Source: a virus. From it: a DNA stretch of 24,300 nt. A model generated the notes under the pieces. The model ran no database searches. It saw nothing but the letters and a program-made list of their open reading frames with translations, and was not told where the DNA came from. The stretch lies in IMG/VR virus record IMGVR_UViG_3300017719_000194, positions 1-24,300 of that record. One strand, 5' to 3'. Shown in pieces: positions 15,615 to 23,061 of the stretch (its first letter is position 1; the number at the start of each line of letters is the position of its first letter). The translations under genes and the position numbers were made by a program.

Positions 15615-18050
15615 CTATCTTGGAGAGAACTCCGCTAAATCAAAACCATCTAAACTATCCTCGTTAGATTCAAATATCTGAGGAGGTAAATTATTTTTAC
15701 GTTGATTTATTAATTTAGATTGCTCTGTGTTCTGCTGACTTATACGAGCAGCCTTAGCACCTTCTCTTTGAGATTCTCTTTGCTGCAATGCATTCTCAGA
15801 AATATCTCTAAGCTGCTGATTGTAGTTAAACTCCTCAGCCATTAACTGACTCTTAAGCTCAGCTTCGTTCTTCATCTTTTCTATTTCAAACGCAATCTCT
15901 GCCTGCTTTAACTGCATTTTACCCTGCATCTCTGCTTGTAGTTTCTGCATAGATGCTTGAGCAGCCATCTGCTGTGACTGCATCTGCTGCTGAGCTTGCA
16001 TAGCTTGTTTCTGCATAGCTAACCTTTCTTCTCTATCTTGCTTTTGCTTACGTTTTAATTTTAAAAGTTGATTAGCAAGTTTAATATTTTTAATCTCACG
16101 AATATCAATTGCATCTTCTAAGTTAATATCTTGCTTAGATAAAGCCATTTGAATATTCTGCTCAAGCATTGCTTTTTCTTCTTCATCAGGAGCAATCTCT
16201 AAAAATATACCAAAGTCATATATATATAAATCTGATATATCGTTAAGTATACTTACATTGTACTTACCAATTTTATTAGCAAAGTCATCTTTAAAGTCTG
16301 AGTATTCTAAAATATCTGCAACCCTATATGTAAGTGCCTCTGACAAACTTCTAAATATATAAAGGCTTCCGTCTAATATATGACGAGTAGCTACATTTGA
16401 ATTTAATGCAGCAAGTTTCTGAAGACCTACTAATGAATCCGGGTCAGGCATACTACCATCTCTAGCTTCATTTAATCCCGTAACAGTCCTAATCATATTA
16501 AGATAGTAATTATAATTAGTAATAAGCATCTGTGTTTTAGATGCACCTGAGTTAGATGTTAACTGTTGTATAGGTACTCTTGCATTATTAAAGTCACCAT
16601 CTTGTGTATATGACCTACCTATTACACTACCTGTCTGAAAATATAATCTTAACGCATCTTCAGGGTTATATGCATTTCCTGTACCTAGGTCAACTTCATT
16701 TAATCCATCCGCATCTATATACACACCATCCGGCACGACACGTGAAATAACTTGCTGTAGTTTTAAGTGAGTCATTTGAATTAAATCAGCAAAAGGTATC
16801 ATACGCCTAACTAAAGATTCAATAGCACCCTTATACATTCTTGGTGCAACTGCAACGTAGTTAGGTAAAGCGTGCTGACTTGTAGATTTAGGTCTAACCA
16901 TATTCTTAGCAAGCTCCCACTTTAATATTATATTAGTACCCATAACCATTACGCCTTCGTACCACACGTCAATAGTCTTTTCAAACTTTTCAAAGTTACC
17001 TTCTTCCATCACTTCAACAGGCGGGTCAAATTGGTCATCCTTTTCAATAACCTTACTAGCACCCGTAGCCATTACTTTTTTCTTATAGACCATCTTCTTG
17101 GTGGTCTTGTAGTTAAAGTACATTAAAGTAACTGTGTCTCTATAAAAAATATCGTTCTCATAAAACTGAGCTACGTTATAGTAATCATACCAAGACTGAC
17201 TGTATTTGGATATCTCCTCTAAATCTTCATTGGTTAGAGAAGGGTCAATTTTTTTACAGTCTATTATTGGCATTGTTTTTATCTCACCCCAATAAAAGCA
17301 ATCCTTAAAGTGAGGGTCTTCTGTATAGCTGTACACAATGTTAGCAGGGTCAACATAAGAAACCTTTACTCCTGAGCCCGGCAAGAACTCGTGCTTAGCT
17401 ACCCCTATTCCTAGTACAGCTAAGTCATAATCAAATTGCTTACGTAAATCTAAGTAATGGTTCTCTTCAAGTAAAGTGTTGATAGCTTCTTCTTCGGCTA
17501 TCTCAATTGCAGGTTTATAATTTAACTGCATATATAAAGATAACTCTTCGTCTGTTGCAGGAAGTTCTTCAGCAGGCACAACAAATGGGTCTACCCCTGT
17601 TTGTGATTGTATTATCTCTAATACATCTTTAGCCGCCATTTGTCCCTCAACCATATCTTGATACTTGGAACGTTTAGCCTGAGACATAGCATCCTGTGCA
17701 TAAGCCTTTACTTTAAACAACCTATCTGCCATACCGTTTACAACGATATCAACAAACTTTGGTATAATTGGAACGGGAGTCCAATCAAGATTTAAATAAC
17801 TTAAATCCCCATCTACTGCTAGCTCACTTTTATATTTACTTATAGATTGTTCGCCTCTTGCGTATAATCTTAATCTATGAAACTCTCTCCATTGATTATA
17901 ATATCTACAACTATTCCCATCTTTCCTGAACCACTCATACTGTATTGCTTGACCTATTTGAAGACCAAACTCAACAGTAGATTTTTCTGAGTCCGAGGCA
18001 AATTGACTAGGAAACCCTGCAGATGAAATGTTTAGTTTTACATCTTTCAT
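15615..18050 (-). CDS. Portal protein, crAss-like, 811 aa
   Basis: It starts inside the TerL stop codon (ATGA overlap, 4 nt). The terminase-portal-scaffold-capsid order and the length fit a crAss-like portal, the dodecameric ring at the packaging vertex. The first ~600 residues are mixed alpha/beta with a conserved-looking Met-Ala-Asp-Arg-Leu-Phe-Lys segment (about 107-113). Residues ~665-790 are a long Gln/Met/Lys/Glu-rich region, almost certainly coiled coil, followed by an acidic tail. This extension could contact internal proteins or the connector. A promoter-like TAACTTTG lies 40 nt upstream, within terL. Confidence 0.83.
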   Translation of the reverse strand: MKDVKLNISSAGFPSQFASDSEKSTVEFGLQIGQAIQYEWFRKDGNSCRYYNQWREFHRLRLYARGEQSISKYKSELAVDGDLSYLNLDWTPVPIIPKFVDIVVNGMADRLFKVKAYAQDAMSQAKRSKYQDMVEGQMAAKDVLEIIQSQTGVDPFVVPAEELPATDEELSLYMQLNYKPAIEIAEEEAINTLLEENHYLDLRKQFDYDLAVLGIGVAKHEFLPGSGVKVSYVDPANIVYSYTEDPHFKDCFYWGEIKTMPIIDCKKIDPSLTNEDLEEISKYSQSWYDYYNVAQFYENDIFYRDTVTLMYFNYKTTKKMVYKKKVMATGASKVIEKDDQFDPPVEVMEEGNFEKFEKTIDVWYEGVMVMGTNIILKWELAKNMVRPKSTSQHALPNYVAVAPRMYKGAIESLVRRMIPFADLIQMTHLKLQQVISRVVPDGVYIDADGLNEVDLGTGNAYNPEDALRLYFQTGSVIGRSYTQDGDFNNARVPIQQLTSNSGASKTQMLITNYNYYLNMIRTVTGLNEARDGSMPDPDSLVGLQKLAALNSNVATRHILDGSLYIFRSLSEALTYRVADILEYSDFKDDFANKIGKYNVSILNDISDLYIYDFGIFLEIAPDEEEKAMLEQNIQMALSKQDINLEDAIDIREIKNIKLANQLLKLKRKQKQDREERLAMQKQAMQAQQQMQSQQMAAQASMQKLQAEMQGKMQLKQAEIAFEIEKMKNEAELKSQLMAEEFNYNQQLRDISENALQQRESQREGAKAARISQQNTEQSKLINQRKNNLPPQIFESNEDSLDGFDLAEFSPR

Positions 18051-20281
18051 CTAATTATTTGACTTATGTTACCGGTATTTGTGTACTTTGCAAAGTTAAT
18101 CATTATTCTTGATTCTTTTTTTCCGGGCTGATATAGGTGTTTTTGACACGCCATAATTGCAAGTCCCGAACTAATAGACGCATCATATTTTGTTCTGTTG
18201 CTTATATCAAACTTAGCCCAATCCTCAAGAGTTCTGTTGAAGGGCATTGTGTTCATGTCTCCCTCTTCACCTTTTAATCCAACGTGTTTTTCAATATAAG
18301 ACTCAATAGCTGCTGCGTGTGCTTGCTTAACATCCTCACTACTATTGGGTATGCCTCCAAGTTCACGTTCTGTCTTAGATAGTTTTGTAAATACTTTGTC
18401 AGGTCTATTCATACAGAATCCTCTGTATCCCCTGTTTTTAAAATGATACAATAACCTTGGTTTATTATTCTCTATAAGTATTGGCATACCATAAAACACA
18501 CAAGCCATAAGGACATCCTCAAAGAATATCTCTGCTGTTTGTGGTCGTGCTATGTATTCTAAAAAAAATTCGTTACTTGGTGCTTCTTCCATACTAAACT
18601 TTGTTAGTCCGTGTAACGCACCATTAGAGCCAACTCCTCCAACAGTCCCTGATATATCATATGAGTCACATCCGAATGCTCCTATATGTTCATTGCCGGG
18701 ATGCTTTACACCTTTCTTTGATATTGTATTGTTCTGTAGGTTTTTGTTTGGAACCCAAGATATAAAAAACCTTCCACGCTTATCAGGATTAAAAACAACT
18801 TGACTATCTTTAATTCCGTTTTTCCAACTAAACGAACCACGTGTTACATATTGGTCCGTAATCATTCCATCATTATAGTCTATCTGTTGGTATATCTTTG
18901 TTAGATTAAATAGAGACTGTTTACTCTCATCCCTAAAAGCGTGTGACTCTGTCCTTGGAAACTGTCTGTAATATTCATTCAGTGCATCAGGGTCGTTCTT
19001 TAATGAATCAACTTCGTTCTCCCAATACTCAATAGCTCCCATAGAAATCATTTCATTGTCAATACCTAACACCTCGACAGGTGGCGTTTCTAAAACAGGC
19101 ATCCCGTATCTATCTATAAATCCTTCCATATTCCACTCCATTGGAATAAACAAAGAGTACATCCCACTTTTTGTCTGACCATTGGAGTTACGTTCAAATA
19201 CATTTGAGTCATAATAAAGATGCTTGAAATTATCACCACCTTTAGATAAGGCATTTGATGTTGAACCCATCATACACTTACCTATAATCTTACTACCTAA
19301 ACGTAAACACGTTTTAGTTACACGCCAATTGTTTAATATATTGTTAGGCTTTAACCATTTCCCACTCTCATCGTGCACTAGCAATAATAACTTCTCACCA
19401 TCATAGCTGTTGTCGTCTGTGTTCTTCCAATCTATTGTTGTATCTAATCCCTGTATTTCATCCTCATCAGAGTCATACATATTCTTTTTTGTAATCTTAG
19501 ATGCGGGCACACGATAGGCAAGCTCTGTCTTCGGCTTATCCATACCATCCATAATAGGTTTAAAAAAGAAAGGTAGCCTACTATTTATAGGTACAACCTT
19601 GTCTGTAAACATCTTCTTAGCATCCGAACCTGTCTTTGATAATATACCAACCCTAGCATCCTTTGCAAGCGTTCCTGTATTAACGCATTCGGATGATGAC
19701 ATAAATGAAAAACCTGAACGCCTAATCTTAAGGTATGTCATACCAAAACTTCTCTTGTCAGCCTTACAAGCCTCCCAAAAAATATATAGTAACCTATTAG
19801 CCTCTCTGTAGTCAGGGTATCCAACATCTATATTAGTCCACTGCAGATACATATAGTGTGCACCTGTAATATAGGTAGGCACTCCACGATTCATAAACCA
19901 ACACCCCTCTTCTCTATAGTCAAACTCTTGCTCTATATAATCAACCCACCTAGATTTAAATTCAGATGGCATTTCATTCCATTGGAATATAGATTGAATT
20001 TTAGATAGTTGCTTTGGTATATCTTGCCTTTCCCAATACTGTTGTTTTTTATCTGCGTGCCTTTGAATACATTCTTTAGGTGCTTTAGGTAAAGCAATCT
20101 TTAAACCTGACACCTCAATAACATCACCTATCTCTCCTGTCTTTGATATTACAACTATGTCGTACTTGCTATTATATCCATAAATCCAAGACCTATTCCT
20201 GTTCTTATTTGATAGTACGCTTTTTGGTACTACGTTATTAAGCAACCTATATATCTCGTTATTTTGACCTTCTTTCAGCAA
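18047..20281 (-). CDS. terL: Terminase large subunit (packaging ATPase and nuclease), 744 aa
   Basis: The ATPase domain shows a deviant Walker A (Lys-Ile-Arg-Arg-Ser-Gly-Phe-Ser, 185-192) with no Lys before the Ser. It also shows a Walker B with Leu-Leu-Leu-Leu-Val-His-Asp-Glu (298-305, D304/E305) and a Gly-Ser-Thr-Ser-Asn coupling motif (339-343). The RNase H-like nuclease domain has plausible metal-binding acids at D539 (or D542), E604 and D700, the last in an Asp-Ala-x-x-x-x-x-Gly-x-Ala context. The upstream Gly-x-Pro-x-Tyr-Ile-Thr-Gly-x-His-Tyr segment (133-143) is also typical. The first codon is TTG: an in-frame TAG lies five codons upstream and the next ATG is at codon 105, past conserved sequence. 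The start therefore lies in the last 23 nt of the small-terminase gene, implying coupled translation. Confidence 0.92.
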   Translation of the reverse strand: MLKEGQNNEIYRLLNNVVPKSVLSNKNRNRSWIYGYNSKYDIVVISKTGEIGDVIEVSGLKIALPKAPKECIQRHADKKQQYWERQDIPKQLSKIQSIFQWNEMPSEFKSRWVDYIEQEFDYREEGCWFMNRGVPTYITGAHYMYLQWTNIDVGYPDYREANRLLYIFWEACKADKRSFGMTYLKIRRSGFSFMSSSECVNTGTLAKDARVGILSKTGSDAKKMFTDKVVPINSRLPFFFKPIMDGMDKPKTELAYRVPASKITKKNMYDSDEDEIQGLDTTIDWKNTDDNSYDGEKLLLLVHDESGKWLKPNNILNNWRVTKTCLRLGSKIIGKCMMGSTSNALSKGGDNFKHLYYDSNVFERNSNGQTKSGMYSLFIPMEWNMEGFIDRYGMPVLETPPVEVLGIDNEMISMGAIEYWENEVDSLKNDPDALNEYYRQFPRTESHAFRDESKQSLFNLTKIYQQIDYNDGMITDQYVTRGSFSWKNGIKDSQVVFNPDKRGRFFISWVPNKNLQNNTISKKGVKHPGNEHIGAFGCDSYDISGTVGGVGSNGALHGLTKFSMEEAPSNEFFLEYIARPQTAEIFFEDVLMACVFYGMPILIENNKPRLLYHFKNRGYRGFCMNRPDKVFTKLSKTERELGGIPNSSEDVKQAHAAAIESYIEKHVGLKGEEGDMNTMPFNRTLEDWAKFDISNRTKYDASISSGLAIMACQKHLYQPGKKESRIMINFAKYTNTGNISQIIR
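18091..18098 (-). promoter_or_regulatory. Possible internal promoter for portal inside the 3' end of terL
   Basis: The minus strand reads TAACTTTG, matching TAnnTTTG, 40 nt before the portal ATG. It overlaps the perfect 12-bp palindrome ACTTTGCAAAGT (18085-18096). It lies in coding sequence, where chance matches are common, and lacks the extended TNRAAA downstream part. Confidence 0.25.
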
Positions 20282-20537
20282 ATCCCTGTTTAGTATCTAT
20301 CTTATTATTAGGTAAAGTCTCTTCTAAAGATTCTTTTTCTTCTTCAATTCTTTTAAGTATTTCAAATGCATCGAATATAGCTAGCTTCTTTGTAGCTGCA
20401 GCATTCTTTAATCTATCGGCAGCTAAATCATCTTCAGGGTCAGGCTTTATAATTTTTTCTTTTGCAACTCTTATGAGTTGCTCTACTGCCTGATGACCTG
20501 CTTCTATTATCTTTAGCTTAATTTCTTTACTACTCAT
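20259..20537 (-). CDS. terS: Putative terminase small subunit, 92 aa
   Basis: This small, charged, wholly helical protein overlaps the TerL start by 23 nt, and its own ATG overlaps the stop of the GroES-like gene (ATGA). Size, helical character (long helices about 4-30 and 40-75) and the place directly before TerL fit a small terminase subunit, which binds packaging DNA and regulates TerL. No helix-turn-helix can be assigned with certainty by eye. The call rests mainly on context. Confidence 0.65.
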   Translation of the reverse strand: MSSKEIKLKIIEAGHQAVEQLIRVAKEKIIKPDPEDDLAADRLKNAAATKKLAIFDAFEILKRIEEEKESLEETLPNNKIDTKQGFAERRSK

Positions 20538-21097
20538 ATTACTAAAGTTATTGAGTGGTCATACATTCTGTAAATAGTTTCACCATCTACATTAAATTTA
20601 TATTCTTGATTTGGTTTATAACAAACAGTATCTCCTACCTTAACACCTTTATTTTTTAATCCTTCATTTACAATTACCATTTCTCCCATAAGGGGTTCTT
20701 TTGTAAAAGGTTTAAATATATAGCTATCGGTTACAGGTACAGGTCTTACAAAACAATACCTATCGTATCCATACCAATCCCCATCTTTTTTGTAAGCAAA
20801 GAATTGGTCAGGGTCTAAGAAAAAAATATTGTCTTTTAAAAAACTTTTACCGCTCTTACGCCTTCCTTTCATGTCATTATAAAACTTAAAAACATTGTGA
20901 TGAACCAATAATGTATCACCTTTTTTAATAGGTCCACAGTAATTTAAAGGGGTTTCAACAACAATAGCTTCTCTATTAGATGTAGATACATCTTCTTCTG
21001 ACGTACTTGTTATAAAATCAATACCTCCTATGTTTTTAATATTGTCGTATCTCCTTTTATTTTTAGGTTCTACAATAAATTGATAAATAGATTTCAT
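20534..21097 (-). CDS. GroES-like co-chaperonin with two tandem GroES domains, 187 aa
   Basis: Co-chaperonins such as GroES and phage T4 gp31 cap the host GroEL and can be needed for capsid folding. Two halves each resemble GroES. Half 1 (5-103) has an N-terminal strand with Phe-Ile-Val-Glu-Pro, then a loop with Gly-Gly-Ile-Asp-Phe (24-28) resembling the GroES mobile-loop Gly-Gly-Ile-Val-Leu. It continues with Ile-Lys-Lys-Gly-Asp-Thr-Leu-Leu-Val (57-65) and a Leu-Asp-Pro-Asp-Gln end. Half 2 (112-187) has Phe-Val-Arg-Pro-Val-Pro-Val, Gly-Glu-Met-Val-Ile-Val, then Val-Lys-Val-Gly-Asp-Thr-Val-Cys-Tyr-Lys (152-161) and Val-Asp-Gly-Glu-x-Ile-Tyr-Arg-Met. These match the second half of GroES. Half 2 has only a short loop where the mobile loop should be. 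The gene is packed among terminase genes, consistent with a late head-assembly role. Confidence 0.72.
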   Translation of the reverse strand: MKSIYQFIVEPKNKRRYDNIKNIGGIDFITSTSEEDVSTSNREAIVVETPLNYCGPIKKGDTLLVHHNVFKFYNDMKGRRKSGKSFLKDNIFFLDPDQFFAYKKDGDWYGYDRYCFVRPVPVTDSYIFKPFTKEPLMGEMVIVNEGLKNKGVKVGDTVCYKPNQEYKFNVDGETIYRMYDHSITLVI

Positions 21098-21098
21098 T

Positions 21099-21323
21099 TT
21101 AAAAGTTTATATTGTACTCAATAGATATAGGCATTGTGTTTGTAAACTCTTTCCACAAAACAACTTCACTATTTTTTTCAATATATATTTTTATAGAATC
21201 AGAATCCTCGTAATACTTAATTAAATGAATAGTATAATTAGCACCTAATACTTGTTGACCAACAAGATAGTGCATAGCTCCTTCCTTATAATCAGGACCT
21301 ATTGAAATTTTTCTAATGTCCAT
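21099..21323 (-). CDS. Hypothetical protein, 74 aa, first gene of the packaging block
   Basis: A small mixed protein with no cysteine, signal or membrane segment. It has a Gly-x-Met-His-Tyr-Leu-Val-Gly-Gln motif (15-23), alternating strand-like segments and a C-terminal Met-Pro-Ile-Ser-Ile-Glu-Tyr-Asn. It ends 1 nt before the GroES-like gene and has a TATCTTTG element 21 nt upstream, so it opens the packaging operon. The family looks phage-specific; function is unknown. Confidence 0.68.
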   Translation of the reverse strand: MDIRKISIGPDYKEGAMHYLVGQQVLGANYTIHLIKYYEDSDSIKIYIEKNSEVVLWKEFTNTMPISIEYNINF

Positions 21324-21344
21324 TTGTTTAAATTAAATTTTTAA

Positions 21345-21352
21345 CAAAGATA
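21345..21352 (-). promoter_or_regulatory. Bacteroidetes-type -7 promoter element before the packaging block
   Basis: The minus strand reads TATCTTTG followed by TTAAAA, 21 nt before the ATG of the 74-residue gene and just downstream of the terminator at 21370-21401. It matches the extended consensus of the sites at 12082, 15580 and 3880. The upstream sequence is T-rich with no obvious -33 box. Confidence 0.55.
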
Positions 21353-21369
21353 ATTAAAAAACAATCATT

Positions 21370-21401
21370 AAAAAAGAAACGCCACTCACAAAGAGCAGCG
21401 T
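21370..21401 (-). terminator. Rho-independent terminator closing the fibre block
   Basis: Arms 21379-21387 (ACGCCACTC) and 21393-21401 (GAGCAGCGT) form a 9-bp stem in minus-strand RNA, with two G-U pairs and a 5-nt loop. It is followed by a T-rich run interrupted by one C (TTCTTTTTT). Confidence 0.82.
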
Positions 21402-21404
21402 CAG

Positions 21405-21425
21405 ACTAGAGGTACTATCTCTAGT
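21405..21425 (-). other. Second hairpin just upstream of the terminator
   Basis: ACTAGAGGT (21405-21413) and ATCTCTAGT (21417-21425) pair over 9 bp with one wobble and a 3-nt loop. It is separated from the terminator stem by 3 nt. It may protect the transcript end, or form part of a short structured RNA starting at the promoter-like site at 21436-21443. Confidence 0.6.
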
Positions 21426-21435
21426 GATGTTGATA

Positions 21436-21443
21436 CAAATATA
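21436..21443 (-). promoter_or_regulatory. Possible promoter before the two-hairpin region
   Basis: The minus strand reads TATATTTG in the gap after the 85-residue gene, about 11 nt before the first hairpin. It matches TAnnTTTG but not the extended consensus, and the surroundings are very A/T-rich, so a chance match is plausible. Confidence 0.25.
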
Positions 21444-21471
21444 TAATTAAATAATATAAGTAATTATTTTT

Positions 21472-21729
21472 TTAGTAAACAACGCAGACATTACTAGCAG
21501 CCCCTGCAGATGCAGGAGTTCTATATAGCTGACCTACCTGTAAAAATCCTGCTAGAGCAGCCGTGTTATCAGCGAATACAGGTAGATTTACACTTACTAC
21601 AGATAATAACTGAAGCAATGACTCTACTGTATAGTTTTTAGTTTTCTTTAAATCCTGTTCGTCAGTACCTATTAACATATCTGTTAGGTTAACCTGACCG
21701 GATATTGGGTATGTACTAATTAATGCCAT
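21472..21729 (-). CDS. Small fibre-associated structural protein, 85 aa
   Basis: The N-terminal half (Ile-Ser-Thr-Tyr-Pro-Ile-Ser-Gly, then Leu-Ile-Gly-Thr-Asp, then a Lys-Asn-Tyr-Thr-Val-Glu-Ser-Leu helix) resembles the start of many marine-phage fibre proteins. The C-terminal part (Ala-Asp-Asn-Thr-Ala-Ala-Leu-Ala-Gly then Gly-Gln-Leu-Tyr-Arg-Thr) matches a module common at the ends of phage fibre proteins. It may be a mini-fibre or fibre tip. It is the last gene of the fibre block, 3 nt after the second 112-residue gene, and is followed by the terminator. Confidence 0.72.
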   Translation of the reverse strand: MALISTYPISGQVNLTDMLIGTDEQDLKKTKNYTVESLLQLLSVVSVNLPVFADNTAALAGFLQVGQLYRTPASAGAASNVCVVY

Positions 21730-21732
21730 ATC

Positions 21733-22071
21733 TTAAGACCAAGGTAAGGGCTTAACAGCAGGAACTACAGGAGGATTGATTTTTTTATCAACTTGCGAAG
21801 CTAAAGACTTCTCAATAGAATCAACACCTTCTTTACCTAATGACTCTTTAACCCATCCAATAACTTGCTCTTCTGTAAGTTCAGAATAAGCAACAAACCC
21901 TTCTTCTTCTTTTGGCTTAATTACAATAGAACTTACTGCTGATGCTTTATATTCTTTTCCATCAACCTCTTCTGTACAATCTACTTCATAAAATATAGAT
22001 GTAACAAAATCTTTTTCATTTACTTCATCTATTGCCTGTAAACTTTTTATTTTCCAAGTATAATTTTTCAT
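21733..22071 (-). CDS. 112-aa fibre-cassette protein, copy 2
   Basis: It is paralogous to the protein at 23088-23426. Both start Met-Lys-Asn-Tyr-Thr-Trp, share Glu-Glu-Val-Asp-Gly-Lys in the middle, a Val-x-Gly-Trp-Ile/Val-Lys-Asp/Glu-Ser-Leu-Gly helix (about 72-82), and end in a Pro-rich tail finishing Leu-Pro-Trp. Such proteins are common beside phage fibre genes. The function is not established to my knowledge; a fibre-assembly or minor structural role is possible. It follows the 271-residue fibre by 28 nt. Confidence 0.75.
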   Translation of the reverse strand: MKNYTWKIKSLQAIDEVNEKDFVTSIFYEVDCTEEVDGKEYKASAVSSIVIKPKEEEGFVAYSELTEEQVIGWVKESLGKEGVDSIEKSLASQVDKKINPPVVPAVKPLPWS

Positions 22072-22099
22072 TTTTTTATTTTTTTTAAATTAGTTATTA

Positions 22100-22915
22100 T
22101 TAAGGTGCTACCATTAATTTTACAGGATTTCCATTAACAATTATTTCCCAAGTTTCAAACGCTGCACCTGTGTAAGGAGTAAATGTTCCTACGGGATATG
22201 AACCCGAACCAATAACAAGCTGATTATCTGCTGAAGCTTGAGCTTCACTACCTATTACAATAGTACCTGTAATTCCTCCTAATGCATCAGCAGCCTTTCC
22301 AATAAAAATATTATTATTTCCTGTTGTAATATTTTGCATTGCACTCGTTCCTAATGCTACATTACCTGAACCACTAGTAACAGCAAGCAAAGCGTTTTTA
22401 CCTACAGCTACATTGCTCTCTGCACTTGAGTTAAAAACAGATTTATGTGATTCAGAACCTACAGCCGTATTGTTTCCTCCATTCCAAGCCTCATTACCTG
22501 AACGGTATCCAATATATGTATTATTACCTGTTCTTGAATTATATCCTGTAAATGCACCAACACCTGTATTATAACTTCCTGATGTTGATAAAAAAGAAAG
22601 CTCACCTATTGCCGTATTTTGCTCTCCTGTAGTTGTTTGTTGCAATGCTGCTACACCTATACCTATATTTTGACTACCTGTGGTACTATTAATTAATGCT
22701 TGCCATCCTATTGCCACATTGTTTGTGCCTGAAACATTATTTTGAAATGCTTGCCATCCATAAACAGTATTATTTGTAGTTGGTTGTGCACTCTCAGCAA
22801 TGTCTGCCATTGTGAAAAATGCTGCTCTTGCATTTGTTTGTTCTGAGCCTAATTGTTCTACAGTTACACCTGTGGTGTCAGCTCTAAACTGTGCGTTACT
22901 TGGTACGGTTGCCAT
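22100..22915 (-). CDS. Fibre protein with YadA-like beta-roll, 271 aa (cassette copy 2)
   Basis: A conserved N-terminal anchor (1-42) is 24/42 identical to that of the 289-residue paralogue. Then come about eleven repeats (49-238) built on Asn-[Thr/Val/Ile]-x-[Ile/Val/Leu]-Gly with roughly 15-22-residue spacing. A C-terminal cap follows with Thr-Trp-Glu-Ile-Ile-Val-Asn-Gly. Repeats of this kind form trimeric beta-rolls in YadA-type adhesins. It is probably a trimeric head or tail fibre; which one cannot be told from sequence. It lacks the Gly-Thr-Ala-Asn-Lys-Val linker of the paralogue and has no S74-type chaperone domain. Confidence 0.82.
   Translation of the reverse strand: MATVPSNAQFRADTTGVTVEQLGSEQTNARAAFFTMADIAESAQPTTNNTVYGWQAFQNNVSGTNNVAIGWQALINSTTGSQNIGIGVAALQQTTTGEQNTAIGELSFLSTSGSYNTGVGAFTGYNSRTGNNTYIGYRSGNEAWNGGNNTAVGSESHKSVFNSSAESNVAVGKNALLAVTSGSGNVALGTSAMQNITTGNNNIFIGKAADALGGITGTIVIGSEAQASADNQLVIGSGSYPVGTFTPYTGAAFETWEIIVNGNPVKLMVAP
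22202..22771 (-). repeat. Beta-roll repeats of fibre copy 2
   Basis: About eleven degenerate units with an Asn-x-x-Ile/Val-Gly core (residues 49-238 of the 271-residue fibre), period about 45-66 bp at DNA level. Conservation is at protein level; exact DNA repeats are short. Confidence 0.75.
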
Positions 22916-22928
22916 AATATTGTTTTTT

Positions 22929-23057
22929 TTATTTTTGTTCTGTTGGAAATACTTCTCTTAATGCGTCAACTATTAGTGATGCATCGTTTAAATTGTAGCA
23001 TCCCTTTTGGATTGCTAAGTCTATTGCGTTTACTATTGTTTGTATCTTATCTTGCAT
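22929..23057 (-). CDS. Small hypothetical protein, 42 aa, between the two fibre cassettes
   Basis: A short ORF (ATG at 23057, TAA at 22929) fills most of the 172-nt gap between the cassettes. It starts Met-Gln-Asp-Lys-Ile-Gln and is amphipathic: helix about 3-17, a Lys-Gly-Cys-Tyr-Asn-Leu-Asn-Asp turn, helix 26-37, and a Pro-Thr-Glu-Gln-Lys end. The ordered helix-turn-helix pattern, tight fit and polar tail suggest a real gene. Length is the main doubt. No function is assigned. Confidence 0.62.
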   Translation of the reverse strand: MQDKIQTIVNAIDLAIQKGCYNLNDASLIVDALREVFPTEQK

Positions 23058-23061
23058 AATG

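Noticed and set aside
22853-23059. Plus-strand ORF of 68 aa across the gap between fibre cassettes
   Set aside because: It overlaps the start of the 271-residue fibre gene and the opposite-strand 42-residue ORF, which has better protein character and the right orientation.
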